A stretch of 64,000 bases of DNA from Nageia nagi (lineage: Eukaryota > Pinophyta), in NCBI GenBank assembly GCA_050084985.1, contig JBITNC010000001.1:51584001-51648000 (forward strand), in the 5' to 3' direction. Positions 56,160 through 64,000 of this stretch are shown in pieces. Position 1 is the stretch's first letter. The number at the start of each line of letters is the position of its first letter. Both the position numbers and the translations under genes were made by a program. The notes beneath the pieces are model-generated. The model was not told the origin of the DNA. It saw nothing but the letters and a program-made list of their open reading frames with translations, and ran no database searches.

Positions 56160-58096
56160 GCTTTGATAGCAGGGGCTGCTTGCCAGAGGATTTGGAAGGA
56201 CTTACTCCTAAAGGGGGATTCCCAGTACTGCAGTAGAAAGCTGATTGAGTGAGGTGTGACCCAAGGTCCTGAGCCACATTCCAAAAGTTTCCCCCATAAT
56301 GCAGTTGAGTAGGGGCAAAACAACATCAGGTGGAGTCCTGTTTCTTCACTAGATCCACATAATACACAACGCCCAGGTCCAATCCAACCTCGCTTCACCA
56401 GCTGTTCCCAAGATAAAAATTTATTTTGCACTGCCAGCCATAAGAAAAAGGATGCTTTGGGCCAGGCCTTTGAAGTCCATACTCGCATCCAGACTGACGG
56501 TGGATACGGAGACTTGGCTCCATGGAAAGTAGTTTTGAATGCCAGACTTACTGAGTAGTCTCCTTTAGAGTTTAGGGTGCAAACTAACCTGTCCTCTTTC
56601 TCTGCGTTATCCAAAGTATGGACTCCTAGCAGGGATTTGAGGTGGCTGGCTTCTTGTATTAGATTCGGAGGAAGATCTACGAAGGGCCTCCACTTTCTTG
56701 TCCTGTTAGCCCAAGACCAATAGTGGAACACTTTGTCACCCCAGTGGGATTTGAGGTAGGGGTATAAGTTTTGGAAGGAGTTTAGTGAAGCAAGTGGGAT
56801 AAGAAGCAGCCAAGCATCTTCCCAGAAGTCCACCTTGTGCCCTGAACCAATTCTCCACTTGAGGAAGTGCAACACAAAGCTTCTTGCTTTTCTTAAGCCA
56901 TTCCAGATAGGGGAGCCCCATGGAACTTCTGCTGCAGTAAAAATGCGCTCAGGAGAGGTATCATCAAGATACTTAGAGCGGATGGCCTGACTCCACTGGT
57001 GATGATGATCAGTGTAAATCCTCCATACTAGTTTTCCTAAAAGGGCTAGATTCATACTACGTAAGTTTTTGATTCCCAGTCCACCCCTTGACTTGGGTTG
57101 GCAAACCAGATCCCAAGCCACCAGGTGGATTTTACGAGTCTCAGAAGCACCGTGCCATAGAAAATTACGCATGATAGCCTCCATGCGGTCTAAAATGTTT
57201 TGAGGGACCCAAAAAGCTGAAAGCCAAAAAGTAGGAATAGCACCCAACATAGCATTAAGTTTTGTGATTCTTCCAGCTGAGGAGAGCCATTTTGCTTTCC
57301 ATGAGTTCATCTTGCTTTGCATTTTTTCTATTAAAGACTCCCAAAAGCCTCCAAAGTTCCCACCTATTACTAAAGGCATCCCAAGATAAGTGCTGGGGAG
57401 TTGTCCAACTATCATGTCTATCCACTGGCTGATTTGAGACGTGTAATAGGCTGAAATGTTGAGACCGTATATTGTAGATTTGGATCTGTTGATCTCTTGT
57501 CCTGAAGCCACTTCATAGCAATGTAAGAAGTTCTTGAGGTGGATGATCTCATGATGCTGGGGGTACATGAAGAGCAGAGTGTCATCTGCGAACTGGGAAT
57601 GCGTGATAGGAGGAGTGTTGCTTGTGATTTGAAGTCCATGGATCTTTCCTGTGGCTTGCAAGTTTTTTAGGCCTCTACCCAGCACTTCAGAGAGGATAAT
57701 GAAGAGATATGGGGATAAGGGATCGCCTTGACGTAGCCCCCTAGTGCTGTTGAAGAAACCTTTGGACTCACCGTTGATAAGAATTGAAAAACATGGTGCT
57801 TCAATGAGAGAAAAAATCCAATCTATCCACTGGGCCTCAAAACCAAGTTTTTCCATAACTTGCAAAAGGAAATCCCAACTCACCTTGTCAAAGGCCTTTG
57901 CGATGTCAAGTTTCAACAGCAACCCTTTGTTTTTATGTCGGTTAATAGAGTGGATCAATTCATGAACAAGCACAACCCCATCCAATAGTTGGCGACCTTT
58001 TACAAACGCTTTTTGCTCATCTGAGATAATGTTTGCGAGGAAGTTTGGAGACGATTCGCAGCGACTTTTGAGATTACTTTGTAAATGGAATTGCAT
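56158..58096 (-). pseudogene. L1 ORF2, RT and C-terminal zinc-finger region
   Basis: A 646-residue open stretch. It begins in the RT fingers (I-I-S-D-E-Q-K-A-F-V-K-G-R), then L-K-L-D-I-A-K-A-F-D-K-V-S-W (catalytic Asp), G-L-R-Q-G-D-P-L-S-P-Y-L-F and H-S-Q-F-A-D-D-T-L-L-F (catalytic F-A-D-D), all intact. Y-L-G-M-P-L and the thumb follow, then the zf-RVT-like end with W-x-x-K-A-W-P-K and C-V-L-C-G-S-S-E-E-T-x-x-H. It ends about where a plant L1 has roughly 60-100 more residues; the last codons and the TGA are at the copia join. A frameshift near 58.05 kb separates it from the upstream part. Confidence 0.92.
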
Positions 58097-58590
58097 AATG
58101 AGATGGGACGAAAAGAGGTAATCATCTTAGCATCTTTGAGTTTTGGGATTAGGGCCAAAAAGGTATGATTGATAATACGAAGAAGTTGTTTGGATTGAAA
58201 AGATTCTTGGACCACGGCAACAATTTCATCCTTCAGAAGAGACCAAAAGTGTTGCAGGAAGCCAGGAGGGAAGCCATCAGGACCAGGAGAGCCATAGGGC
58301 TTCATTTGGAACAGTGCAATTTCTACTTCCGCTTCACTGATTGGTCTGATGAGAAGTTGATTCTGGTGGGCAGAGATTAGCTTTGGAATGTAGGAAAGCA
58401 ACTGCTCTTGAGCGTACTGTCTTGGGGTACATGGCTCAGACAAGAGAGTTTGAAAAAAAGACACAATATGGTTTTCTATATCAACAGAGTTAGTAAGAGA
58501 ATGACCTTCAGGAGTGTCAAGAGATGTGATCCTGTTATGGGATCTATGGGCCAAGGTAGTGAGATGGAAGTATTTTCGTATTTCGATCAC
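58000..58590 (-). pseudogene. L1 ORF2, segment between endonuclease and RT
   Basis: A 196-residue open stretch with T-S-L-D-T-P-E-G, then M-K-P-Y-G-S-P-G-P-D-G-F-P-P-G-F-L and F-R-P-I-S-L-C-N-S-I-Y-K-V-I-S-K. These are the standard plant L1 RT entry motifs (S-P-G-P-D-G and R-P-I-S-L-x-N). It is linked by frameshifts to the endonuclease part (near 58.57 kb) and the RT part (near 58.05 kb), with no loss of sequence. Confidence 0.92.
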
Positions 58591-59675
58591 CTTCCTTCAG
58601 CCATTGGATTCTTGACTTCTGCCTCCACATTAACTCTTCTGCAAGATAGGCTTTCTGAAGATGTTGAAGGAGTTGACGTTCTTGGTCTATTAGCCCCTCT
58701 TCTGGTTTTTGAATTAATTCGGTTTCAATTTGAATTAATTGTTCCTCCAACAAGGTCCTATTTTCTATTACATTGCCAAAAGAGGACTTATTCCAAGCTT
58801 TGATTTTCTGCTTTAAACGTTGTAGTTTTGTAGAGAAAATGTACATAGCAGTACCAAAGACCCCAGTTTCTTCCATCCACCATTGAGTTATTAGATCATC
58901 AAAATCTTCATGTTGGAGCCACATTTTTTGAAACCTGAAGGGTGAGGCAATCTTTTTTGGAGGGAGCTCATCAATCATTGCTACAGGCCAGTGATCAGAT
59001 CCTCCGTAAGGAAGGATTTCAGATTGAACAATGTGTTCATTTTCTAACCAGTTTGAGGTGAGTAGAAAGCGATCCAACTTTTCTGAGATAGCTTGGTCAA
59101 CATGTCTTTTATTTGACCATGTATATAAGCCATTAGCACAGGTAGGTTCAAACAACTGGTGGTCATCAATGAAGGAGTTGAAGTCCTCTGCACTTGAGTC
59201 AAGTTTCCTAATACCTCCCTTCTTCTCTGTGAGATTCTTAATGGCATTGAAGTCACCTCCTACGATGCATGGAAGGGCATCGTGTAAGGTGAGCCAGTTT
59301 GCAATTTGATTCCATAAAACCTTTTTGAGTTCATTATTTTGAGGAGCATAGATGTTTATGAGGCCAAAGCGGTATCCAGTTGCCAGGCAGCGAGCTTTGA
59401 GAGCTATCCAGGAGGAGTTAGAGTGAGCCAACGTACAATCCAGCTGAGTATTATCCCAAAAAGTTGCCAATCCTCCAGACTGACCTACTGCTGGGCTAGA
59501 TTCGAATGAGCTGTGGGACCAAAACTTCTTTTTGAGGGTAGAAAGATCAGAGTCAGAAGATTTCGATTTCTTGGATCATTAGGACAGTGGGTTTTTCTGT
59601 GTGAACTAACAGTTTTGCCATTCCTAAAGTATCGGGGGAATGGAGACCCCGTGTGTTCCATGTGATGTATTTCAT
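58544..59675 (-). pseudogene. L1 ORF2, endonuclease part
   Basis: ORF2 starts at the ATG on the - strand at 59675-59673 (M-K-Y-I-T-W-N-T-R-G-L), overlapping the ORF1 stop as ATGA. The EEP endonuclease shows W-N-T-R-G, a decayed I-Q-E-x catalytic Glu region, C-I-V-G-G-D-F-N-A-I (59.27 kb), L-Y-T-W-S-N-K-R, and G-G-S-D-H-W-P-V (59.01 kb). A frameshift near 59.57 kb separates the first ~35 codons from the open stretch 58544-59470. It would nick target DNA for reverse transcription. Confidence 0.9.
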
Positions 59676-61174
59676 TGAGATACCTTTTGGAGTTTTTTGG
59701 CTTCCAAAAGCGTGTCTATATGGGATTGGGATCCCTCTTCAATATCTTCTCGAGCCAGTTGTTGGAGGGTGGCTTGATTGGTCTTCCTTCCCTTCCGTTT
59801 TTGAATCCCTGAGTTGGGATTTTTCAAGATATTGGTTGTTTGTTTCAGGGGGATAGTCTTATTAGCTGAATAAGATGTAGGGTGATGGCTAGGTGGTGGT
59901 TTCTGCTGGGAGGCAGAGTCTGGAGGATTTTGGGGAGGAGCATCTACCATATTCAGATCCATCTCTAGGAGAGGAGTGTTTGCAATAGGCTGGTTCATTG
60001 CAAAAGGGGTACTTAAGGTTTGCTCAGATGTGGAGTACAGCGGGTTGATGGTTGAGGGGAAAGGGGAAGGATTTTGGGTTTCTAGGGTAGTTACTAGTGG
60101 GCTTTGGTGGTGTTGGAAGGTGGGCGAATCCTCTTGAGCTTCATCAGTTTGCAAGACATTGAAAGGATTAGGATCCTGGAGAGTTTCTTGGGTGTCTTTT
60201 GTTTTGGGCAAACTTGGAGAGGAAGTAGATGTGGGTGCTGGAGACTTACCTGAGTTGTTTCTTCCTTTTGGCTGTTTAAATCCTTCTGTTGGGGCTTCTA
60301 CTTGATTTGTGATGACTACTGCAAGTGGACAACAACGTGCAAGATGACCATATTCTGCACATACTCGGCATCGGAAAGGTATGTTTTCATAGTCCACGAC
60401 CTGTTCCCACACTAGATCATCGTCCGGAAAATGAAGACACATTGTTGCTGGAAGGGGGGCTTGAAGATCCAGCTGCACACAGATCCTGGCATATGAGGTA
60501 GACTTTTTCTCCAAGGTGCGATCAGAAGCAAATAGAAACTCACCAATTGAGTCACCTATTTGCTCGAACACCTCTTCATACCAGTATTCAGGTGGGAAGT
60601 CTGGTAGGCGAACCCACACTGGAGCAACCATTGGTACTTCTTCACACGGTTTGAAACCTGGATGCCAAGGCTTCATAAACAGCCCAGCTCGTCCATAGAA
60701 CCATGGGCCACCCTGGAATATGGCATCTCTATCATCCTCTGTAGCGAAAGTAACAAGGAAGTACCCATTTGAGTAGTGGCTAACTATTAAGTCCCCCTTT
60801 GTCTCCCAGGTGCGATGGACCCAGGCTTCTATTGCAGATGGTTGAATACGATAGCCAAGAAATCGACAAATGAGTCCTTGATTCGTAAGGAGTTTAATCC
60901 CACTGCTAACCCTTGTGCTTCTGATTTCCACCTGGGGCATTTCCTCCGTTGCTTTTAGGCATCCATTTTCAGTTTTGTTGGGGTCTGGTACTGGGCGGCG
61001 AATGCGCTTGTGAGATTGTTTAGCGCCACCTGAGCGTTGAATGTTAGAGCTCCTATTTCGAACAGCATCCCTGAATGATCGTTTCTGATGGTTGGACATG
61101 GAGTCTTCCTGTTCATTGGCGATGGTAGGAGGCGGCTTTTGGGGGGCCGAGGGGCCCCCCGGACCAGACGTCAT
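59672..61174 (-). CDS. L1 ORF1: DUF4283-type RNA-binding protein with CCHC knuckle
   Basis: Intact 500-codon frame from ATG at 61174 (MTSGPGGP) to TGA at 59672. The order is: a basic N-terminus; a DUF4283 domain at about residues 95-245 (G-L-I-C-R-F-L-G-Y, then G-Y-F-L-V-T-F, F-Q-G-G-P-W-F and W-V-R-L-P-D-F-P-P-E-Y-W); a zinc knuckle C-R-V-C-A-E-Y-G-H-L-A-R-C-C at about 268-281 with full C-x2-C-x4-H-x4-C spacing; and a long Pro/Ser/Thr-rich tail. This is the usual ORF1 of plant L1. It coats L1 RNA. It is the only long intact frame in the window. Confidence 0.93.
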   Translation of the reverse strand: MTSGPGGPSAPQKPPPTIANEQEDSMSNHQKRSFRDAVRNRSSNIQRSGGAKQSHKRIRRPVPDPNKTENGCLKATEEMPQVEIRSTRVSSGIKLLTNQGLICRFLGYRIQPSAIEAWVHRTWETKGDLIVSHYSNGYFLVTFATEDDRDAIFQGGPWFYGRAGLFMKPWHPGFKPCEEVPMVAPVWVRLPDFPPEYWYEEVFEQIGDSIGEFLFASDRTLEKKSTSYARICVQLDLQAPLPATMCLHFPDDDLVWEQVVDYENIPFRCRVCAEYGHLARCCPLAVVITNQVEAPTEGFKQPKGRNNSGKSPAPTSTSSPSLPKTKDTQETLQDPNPFNVLQTDEAQEDSPTFQHHQSPLVTTLETQNPSPFPSTINPLYSTSEQTLSTPFAMNQPIANTPLLEMDLNMVDAPPQNPPDSASQQKPPPSHHPTSYSANKTIPLKQTTNILKNPNSGIQKRKGRKTNQATLQQLAREDIEEGSQSHIDTLLEAKKLQKVSQ

Positions 61175-61302
61175 GGCTTCCCTCTCGTGCGATCTGTGGC
61201 GTCCTGATTTTCCCGCTCACTGTTCGCAATCTTCCCCTCGATCCTAAATCCAAATTTAAAGAGGGATAGATGTGTCTCAACACAACATCCAATTGGAAAC
61301 CA

Positions 61303-61690
61303 CCAAGAAACTAAGAATATTACCCAACATGCATTTAGCCATTTTTATAATTATCTTATTTTTTTTTTCAGCAACATTATTTTGCTGAGGAGTGTAAGTA
61401 ATCGTAAATTCCTTCTTGATTTCATACTTAGCATAATAGTCATTGAACTCATTGTTGTTATATTCTCTCCTATTATTTTATCTTAACATCTTTATTTTAA
61501 GGTTAGTTTGATTCTTAACAAAGGCCTTAAAAATTTTAACTCTCAAAGGTTTGATCCTTATGCTCAAGTAGATACCCAAAGGTCATCCTACTAAATTCAT
61601 AAATGAAGTTCAAGATGTAGGATGCTTCTTCAAATGACTTAATGTGAAATGGACCCATCAAATCTAAATGCATAAGTTGAAGAGATTGAG
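61303..61690 (-). pseudogene. Copia integrase N-terminal half, second copy
   Basis: Same blocks as C2 at 49.29-49.67 kb, broken at slightly different places (a 2-base loss near 61535). It is cut at 61302 just after the M-L-G-N-I region by the L1. Confidence 0.82.
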
Positions 61691-62280
61691 ATGCTCTTAT
61701 TGCCTTATCTTTTTCAAATTTTTATCTATGGATCTTACTAAAAATGCACTTCTCTCATAGACCAATAAAAGAGAAATTAAAAGTAAACCTTTTACAAGCT
61801 CTTGGTATTTCATGACTTAAATACTCTTGTTTTTAAGGTGTCCTAAATAATGGTGCCAAAGATTGCCTTTAGAACACACACTAGAAGCAAGACACATCTT
61901 TGATAGAACTTGATACATAATGTAGAGGTTATTTTTCATAGATCCTTTAACCAAAATGGTAAGTCCTTTCTTAATGCATCAAGATTAAGAGTCAAACTTA
62001 AAAGAGTACCCTTTTTTAGCAACTTGAATTATGAAGAGAAGGTTCATCCTTAACTTAGAAACATAGAGAACATATTCAAGAATTTTTTTGTGAATCAGCA
62101 CACTTCTAATTCTTTGAACTTCAAAGGTAGAGTTATCACCTATTACAATCACATCTTTTCTATACTTATGAAAGTTTTCAAAAAAACAATTTGTCAAAGC
62201 ATATAGGTGATTAGTGCAACTAGAATCAACAATCTAATTAGATGAAAAAGAATGAGGCATGTAGTAGAATGTCATAGCAA
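61691..62280 (-). pseudogene. Copia protease and GAG-pre-integrase, second copy
   Basis: Counterpart of 49.66-50.26 kb. An open stretch 61985-62197 shows V-L-Y-V-S-K-L-R-M-N-L-L and the preceding protease C-terminal strands. It is inactive for the same reasons as the C2 copy. Confidence 0.82.
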
Positions 62281-63290
62281 AACCAACATGAATATTTTTT
62301 TTTAAGTTTTTTATATTTCCATTACCTTTATTCTTTTTCTCTTTTCTTTTTGTAGTAATCAACTAACTTGTGACCTTGGATGCCATAATTGTTATAATTA
62401 CCATCAAACTTTTCTATAGGATATGGATTATTTACTTTACCTTTTCCATGTCTTTACTTGAAATAGTTGTGTTTTCGTTATTCCTACTATTGTAGTTGTT
62501 GTTTCTGTTGTTCCTACTGCTGATGTAGCCATTACCTATTTTCTTAAATATTTTGGAGGAAGAAGAATAAGATTTCTTTTGATAATTGAACTTCTTCTTG
62601 AAATGAGTTTTGGGTGCTCCAAGAGCAATATTATTATCTTTAGGAGAAAAAATCAACACCTTATTGTTAAGGGTTTCTTTATGCTTTAATAGGTACCTAG
62701 AAAGATTCTCAAGGGAGAAGACTTATTCTTCATCATCAAACTTTGTTTTCATAATCATCATAAAGTTTCTAAACTTTGAAGAAAGGCTTTGGAGAATAAT
62801 GAAGACTATGAACTCATTATTAATCTAATTGTATCTATAAGCAATAAGTTGGGTCTTTAGATCAATGATTTTATTCAAGTAGATGGCAACATTTTCATCT
62901 TCCTCTTGATGAGATTGAAGCAACTTTTAGAGAATGGTAAACCTTCTTGAAAATTTTGAACCAAGGTAAATTTGTTTAAGCTTATCTTAAACTTATTTTA
63001 TTGATGTTGAAGAGGAAATCATCAAGAATACATCATCTAAAACTGCATGGTAAATCATAAAAGTTATCAACTCATTCTTAGTGTTGCAAGCCTCTAGTGC
63101 TTTCTCATCTATAGGAGGTACAAGGTTCTAATTCATTATTTACCAAAGCTTCCTTACCTATAATTCAGTTCTCATATGTGATTTCCAAATCTCAAAGTTA
63201 GAATCATCAAGAATTTATTTGGGTAAAAAGGAGTCTCTCATTTGCTACATAAGAATGTGAAATAATAAGCATTTGGTTAATATCATTATA
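62281..63290 (-). pseudogene. gag: Copia gag, second copy
   Basis: Practically identical to 50261-51270, including the open tail 62432-62659 (same 75 residues), the shared stops and the Tyr-substituted zinc knuckle near 62.37-62.40 kb. Shared defects mean both derive from one already dead copy by DNA-level duplication, or are an assembly duplicate. Confidence 0.85.
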
Positions 63291-64000
63291 TGTTAAGTTT
63301 TAACCAAGTAAAAAATACATGTTAATTTGAACACAAAATACATGCATGATTTGATTCACAAGTGCAAATATTTTACAACTCAAATAATCCATGTACCCAA
63401 ATACATTTCTCATCTCAAGAAATGTAGACATAAAGTGACATTATTGAGGCTTATTTTTTTATCTAAAATTAGGCTTTCACCTAGATGACCACACAAGAGG
63501 AGACCAAGTACTACCAATCCTCAACTAGTTCACCTTAGTTAGTTTTATACTTTCATAAGAAATACTTACTATTTTTTAAGGTTATGATATTTATTGAATT
63601 GACCAAATTATTAATCTTGATTAGGTTTCAAGTTGTCCTCCTAAGTTATCAAGATAATCCTTGGATGGATGTGCAAACATATGGTATCACTACACACATG
63701 CCTATCCACCTACTAGAGTTATGTCCAGACCAATAGAGAAATTAGAGGTAATTGAGAAGTACAGACTTTTCACCACTTGGATTGTTAAACTTAAAAGCTT
63801 CAATCCATCTATCCTCACCTCATGGCTCTCAAAACAAATTATGTTGTAGAATGTATGTGTGGATGTGTTCATTTTTAGGAGCTTGCTTACATCAATATTT
63901 GCATTTTTTTTTATATAAGCAAATAAAGCAAAAAATGAAATATGAAGTAAAGAACATAAATAAAACATCATCTATTTAAAATTTGAAACCTAAATGTCCA
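63291..64000 (-). other. Copia leader, second copy (runs off the window)
   Basis: Matches 51271-51982 except for single-base differences, such as GATATTT against GAATTT near 63588. No gene. The match is still continuing at the last base. Confidence 0.82.

Larger units (their letters stand above)
56160..61302 (-). mobile_element. L1-type LINE, nearly intact ORFs, lacking its 3' end
   Basis: 5.1 kb on the - strand with ORF1 (59672-61174) and ORF2 (about 56158-59675), far less decayed and visibly richer in G and C than its neighbours. Both copia flanks stop abruptly at its edges. The ORF2 zinc-finger tail runs into copia sequence, and no 3' UTR or poly-A is present, so the 3' end is missing. 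Only about 130 bases precede ORF1. No target duplication was identified. Confidence 0.9.
61303..64000 (-). repeat. Copia integrase-to-leader segment, close copy of 49289-51982
   Basis: It is collinear with C2 at an offset of about 12.02 kb: integrase N-terminal half (61.3-61.7 kb), GAG-pre-integrase and protease (61.7-62.28 kb), gag (62.28-63.29 kb), leader to the window end. By eye identity is about 94 percent at first, about 98 percent at 61.83-62.2 kb, and near 100 percent from about 62.3 kb to 64000. It could be the 5' half of D or a duplicate of C2. Confidence 0.85.

Noticed and set aside
1-64000. A previously undescribed defence or metabolic gene system
   Set aside because: Every readable protein belongs to a retrotransposon or is a fragment of one. 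No operon-like or host gene structure is visible.

Overview
This window looks like intergenic DNA from a large plant nuclear genome. It is strongly AT-rich, contains no recognisable host gene, and is built almost entirely of nested, decayed retrotransposons. The element mix is plant-specific: Ty3/gypsy of chromovirus, Athila-like and Tat (dual RNase H) type, Ty1/copia, an L1 with a DUF4283-type ORF1, and a second, non-L1 LINE. The size and age of the nests and the look of some gag and extra-ORF proteins suggest a gymnosperm (conifer), but that is inference from memory of such proteins, not proof.

Nest 1 (about 3.56-31.1 kb, + strand). The outermost element is a chromovirus-type Ty3/gypsy: primer site at 3559, gag at 3.68-5.0 kb, then protease, reverse transcriptase (RT), RNase H and a gutted integrase at 28.27-31.0 kb. 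It is split by a 23.3 kb Athila-like element (5007-28266, target duplication TTAGC). That element carries gag, protease, RT, RNase H, integrase and an extra coiled-coil ORF downstream of pol. It was itself hit by two short gag-only LTR elements: 8009-12761 (duplication GATTC) and 19988-27440 (duplication GGAGG). All three insertions can be read to the base. A 3.7 kb segment (18642-22355) spanning the left edge of the second gag-only element is repeated in tandem at 22356-25918. That second copy is so full of indels and homopolymer changes that it looks like unpolished sequence rather than natural decay.

31.1-36.6 kb. The 3' LTR start of the chromovirus is followed by AT-rich DNA without genes, then a degraded non-L1 LINE (ORF1-like, endonuclease, RT) on the + strand.

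Nest 2 (36.6-64 kb). A Tat-type Ty3/gypsy (+) has gag, protease, a G-patch, RT, two RNase H domains and the start of integrase. A 990 bp unknown insertion splits its RT. At about 42.93 kb its integrase runs in frame into the second half of a Ty1/copia integrase. From 43455 onward everything is on the - strand: an outer copia (C1) holding a near-complete 8.7 kb copia of the same family (C2, 46095-54828, duplication CTAGC) in its integrase, and a further copia (D) starting at 55345. D is interrupted by a comparatively well preserved L1 (56160-61302). From 61303 to the window end the sequence is a close copy of C2 (49289-51982), with identity rising in steps to near 100 percent.

Most in-frame stops sit where Gln or Arg codons are expected, as expected if methylated cytosines in silenced elements decayed. 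No CRISPR, rRNA, tRNA gene or host protein gene was found. The most unusual items are the in-frame gypsy/copia integrase fusion, the corrupted tandem copy, the stepwise copia duplication, and two gag-only elements in one host.
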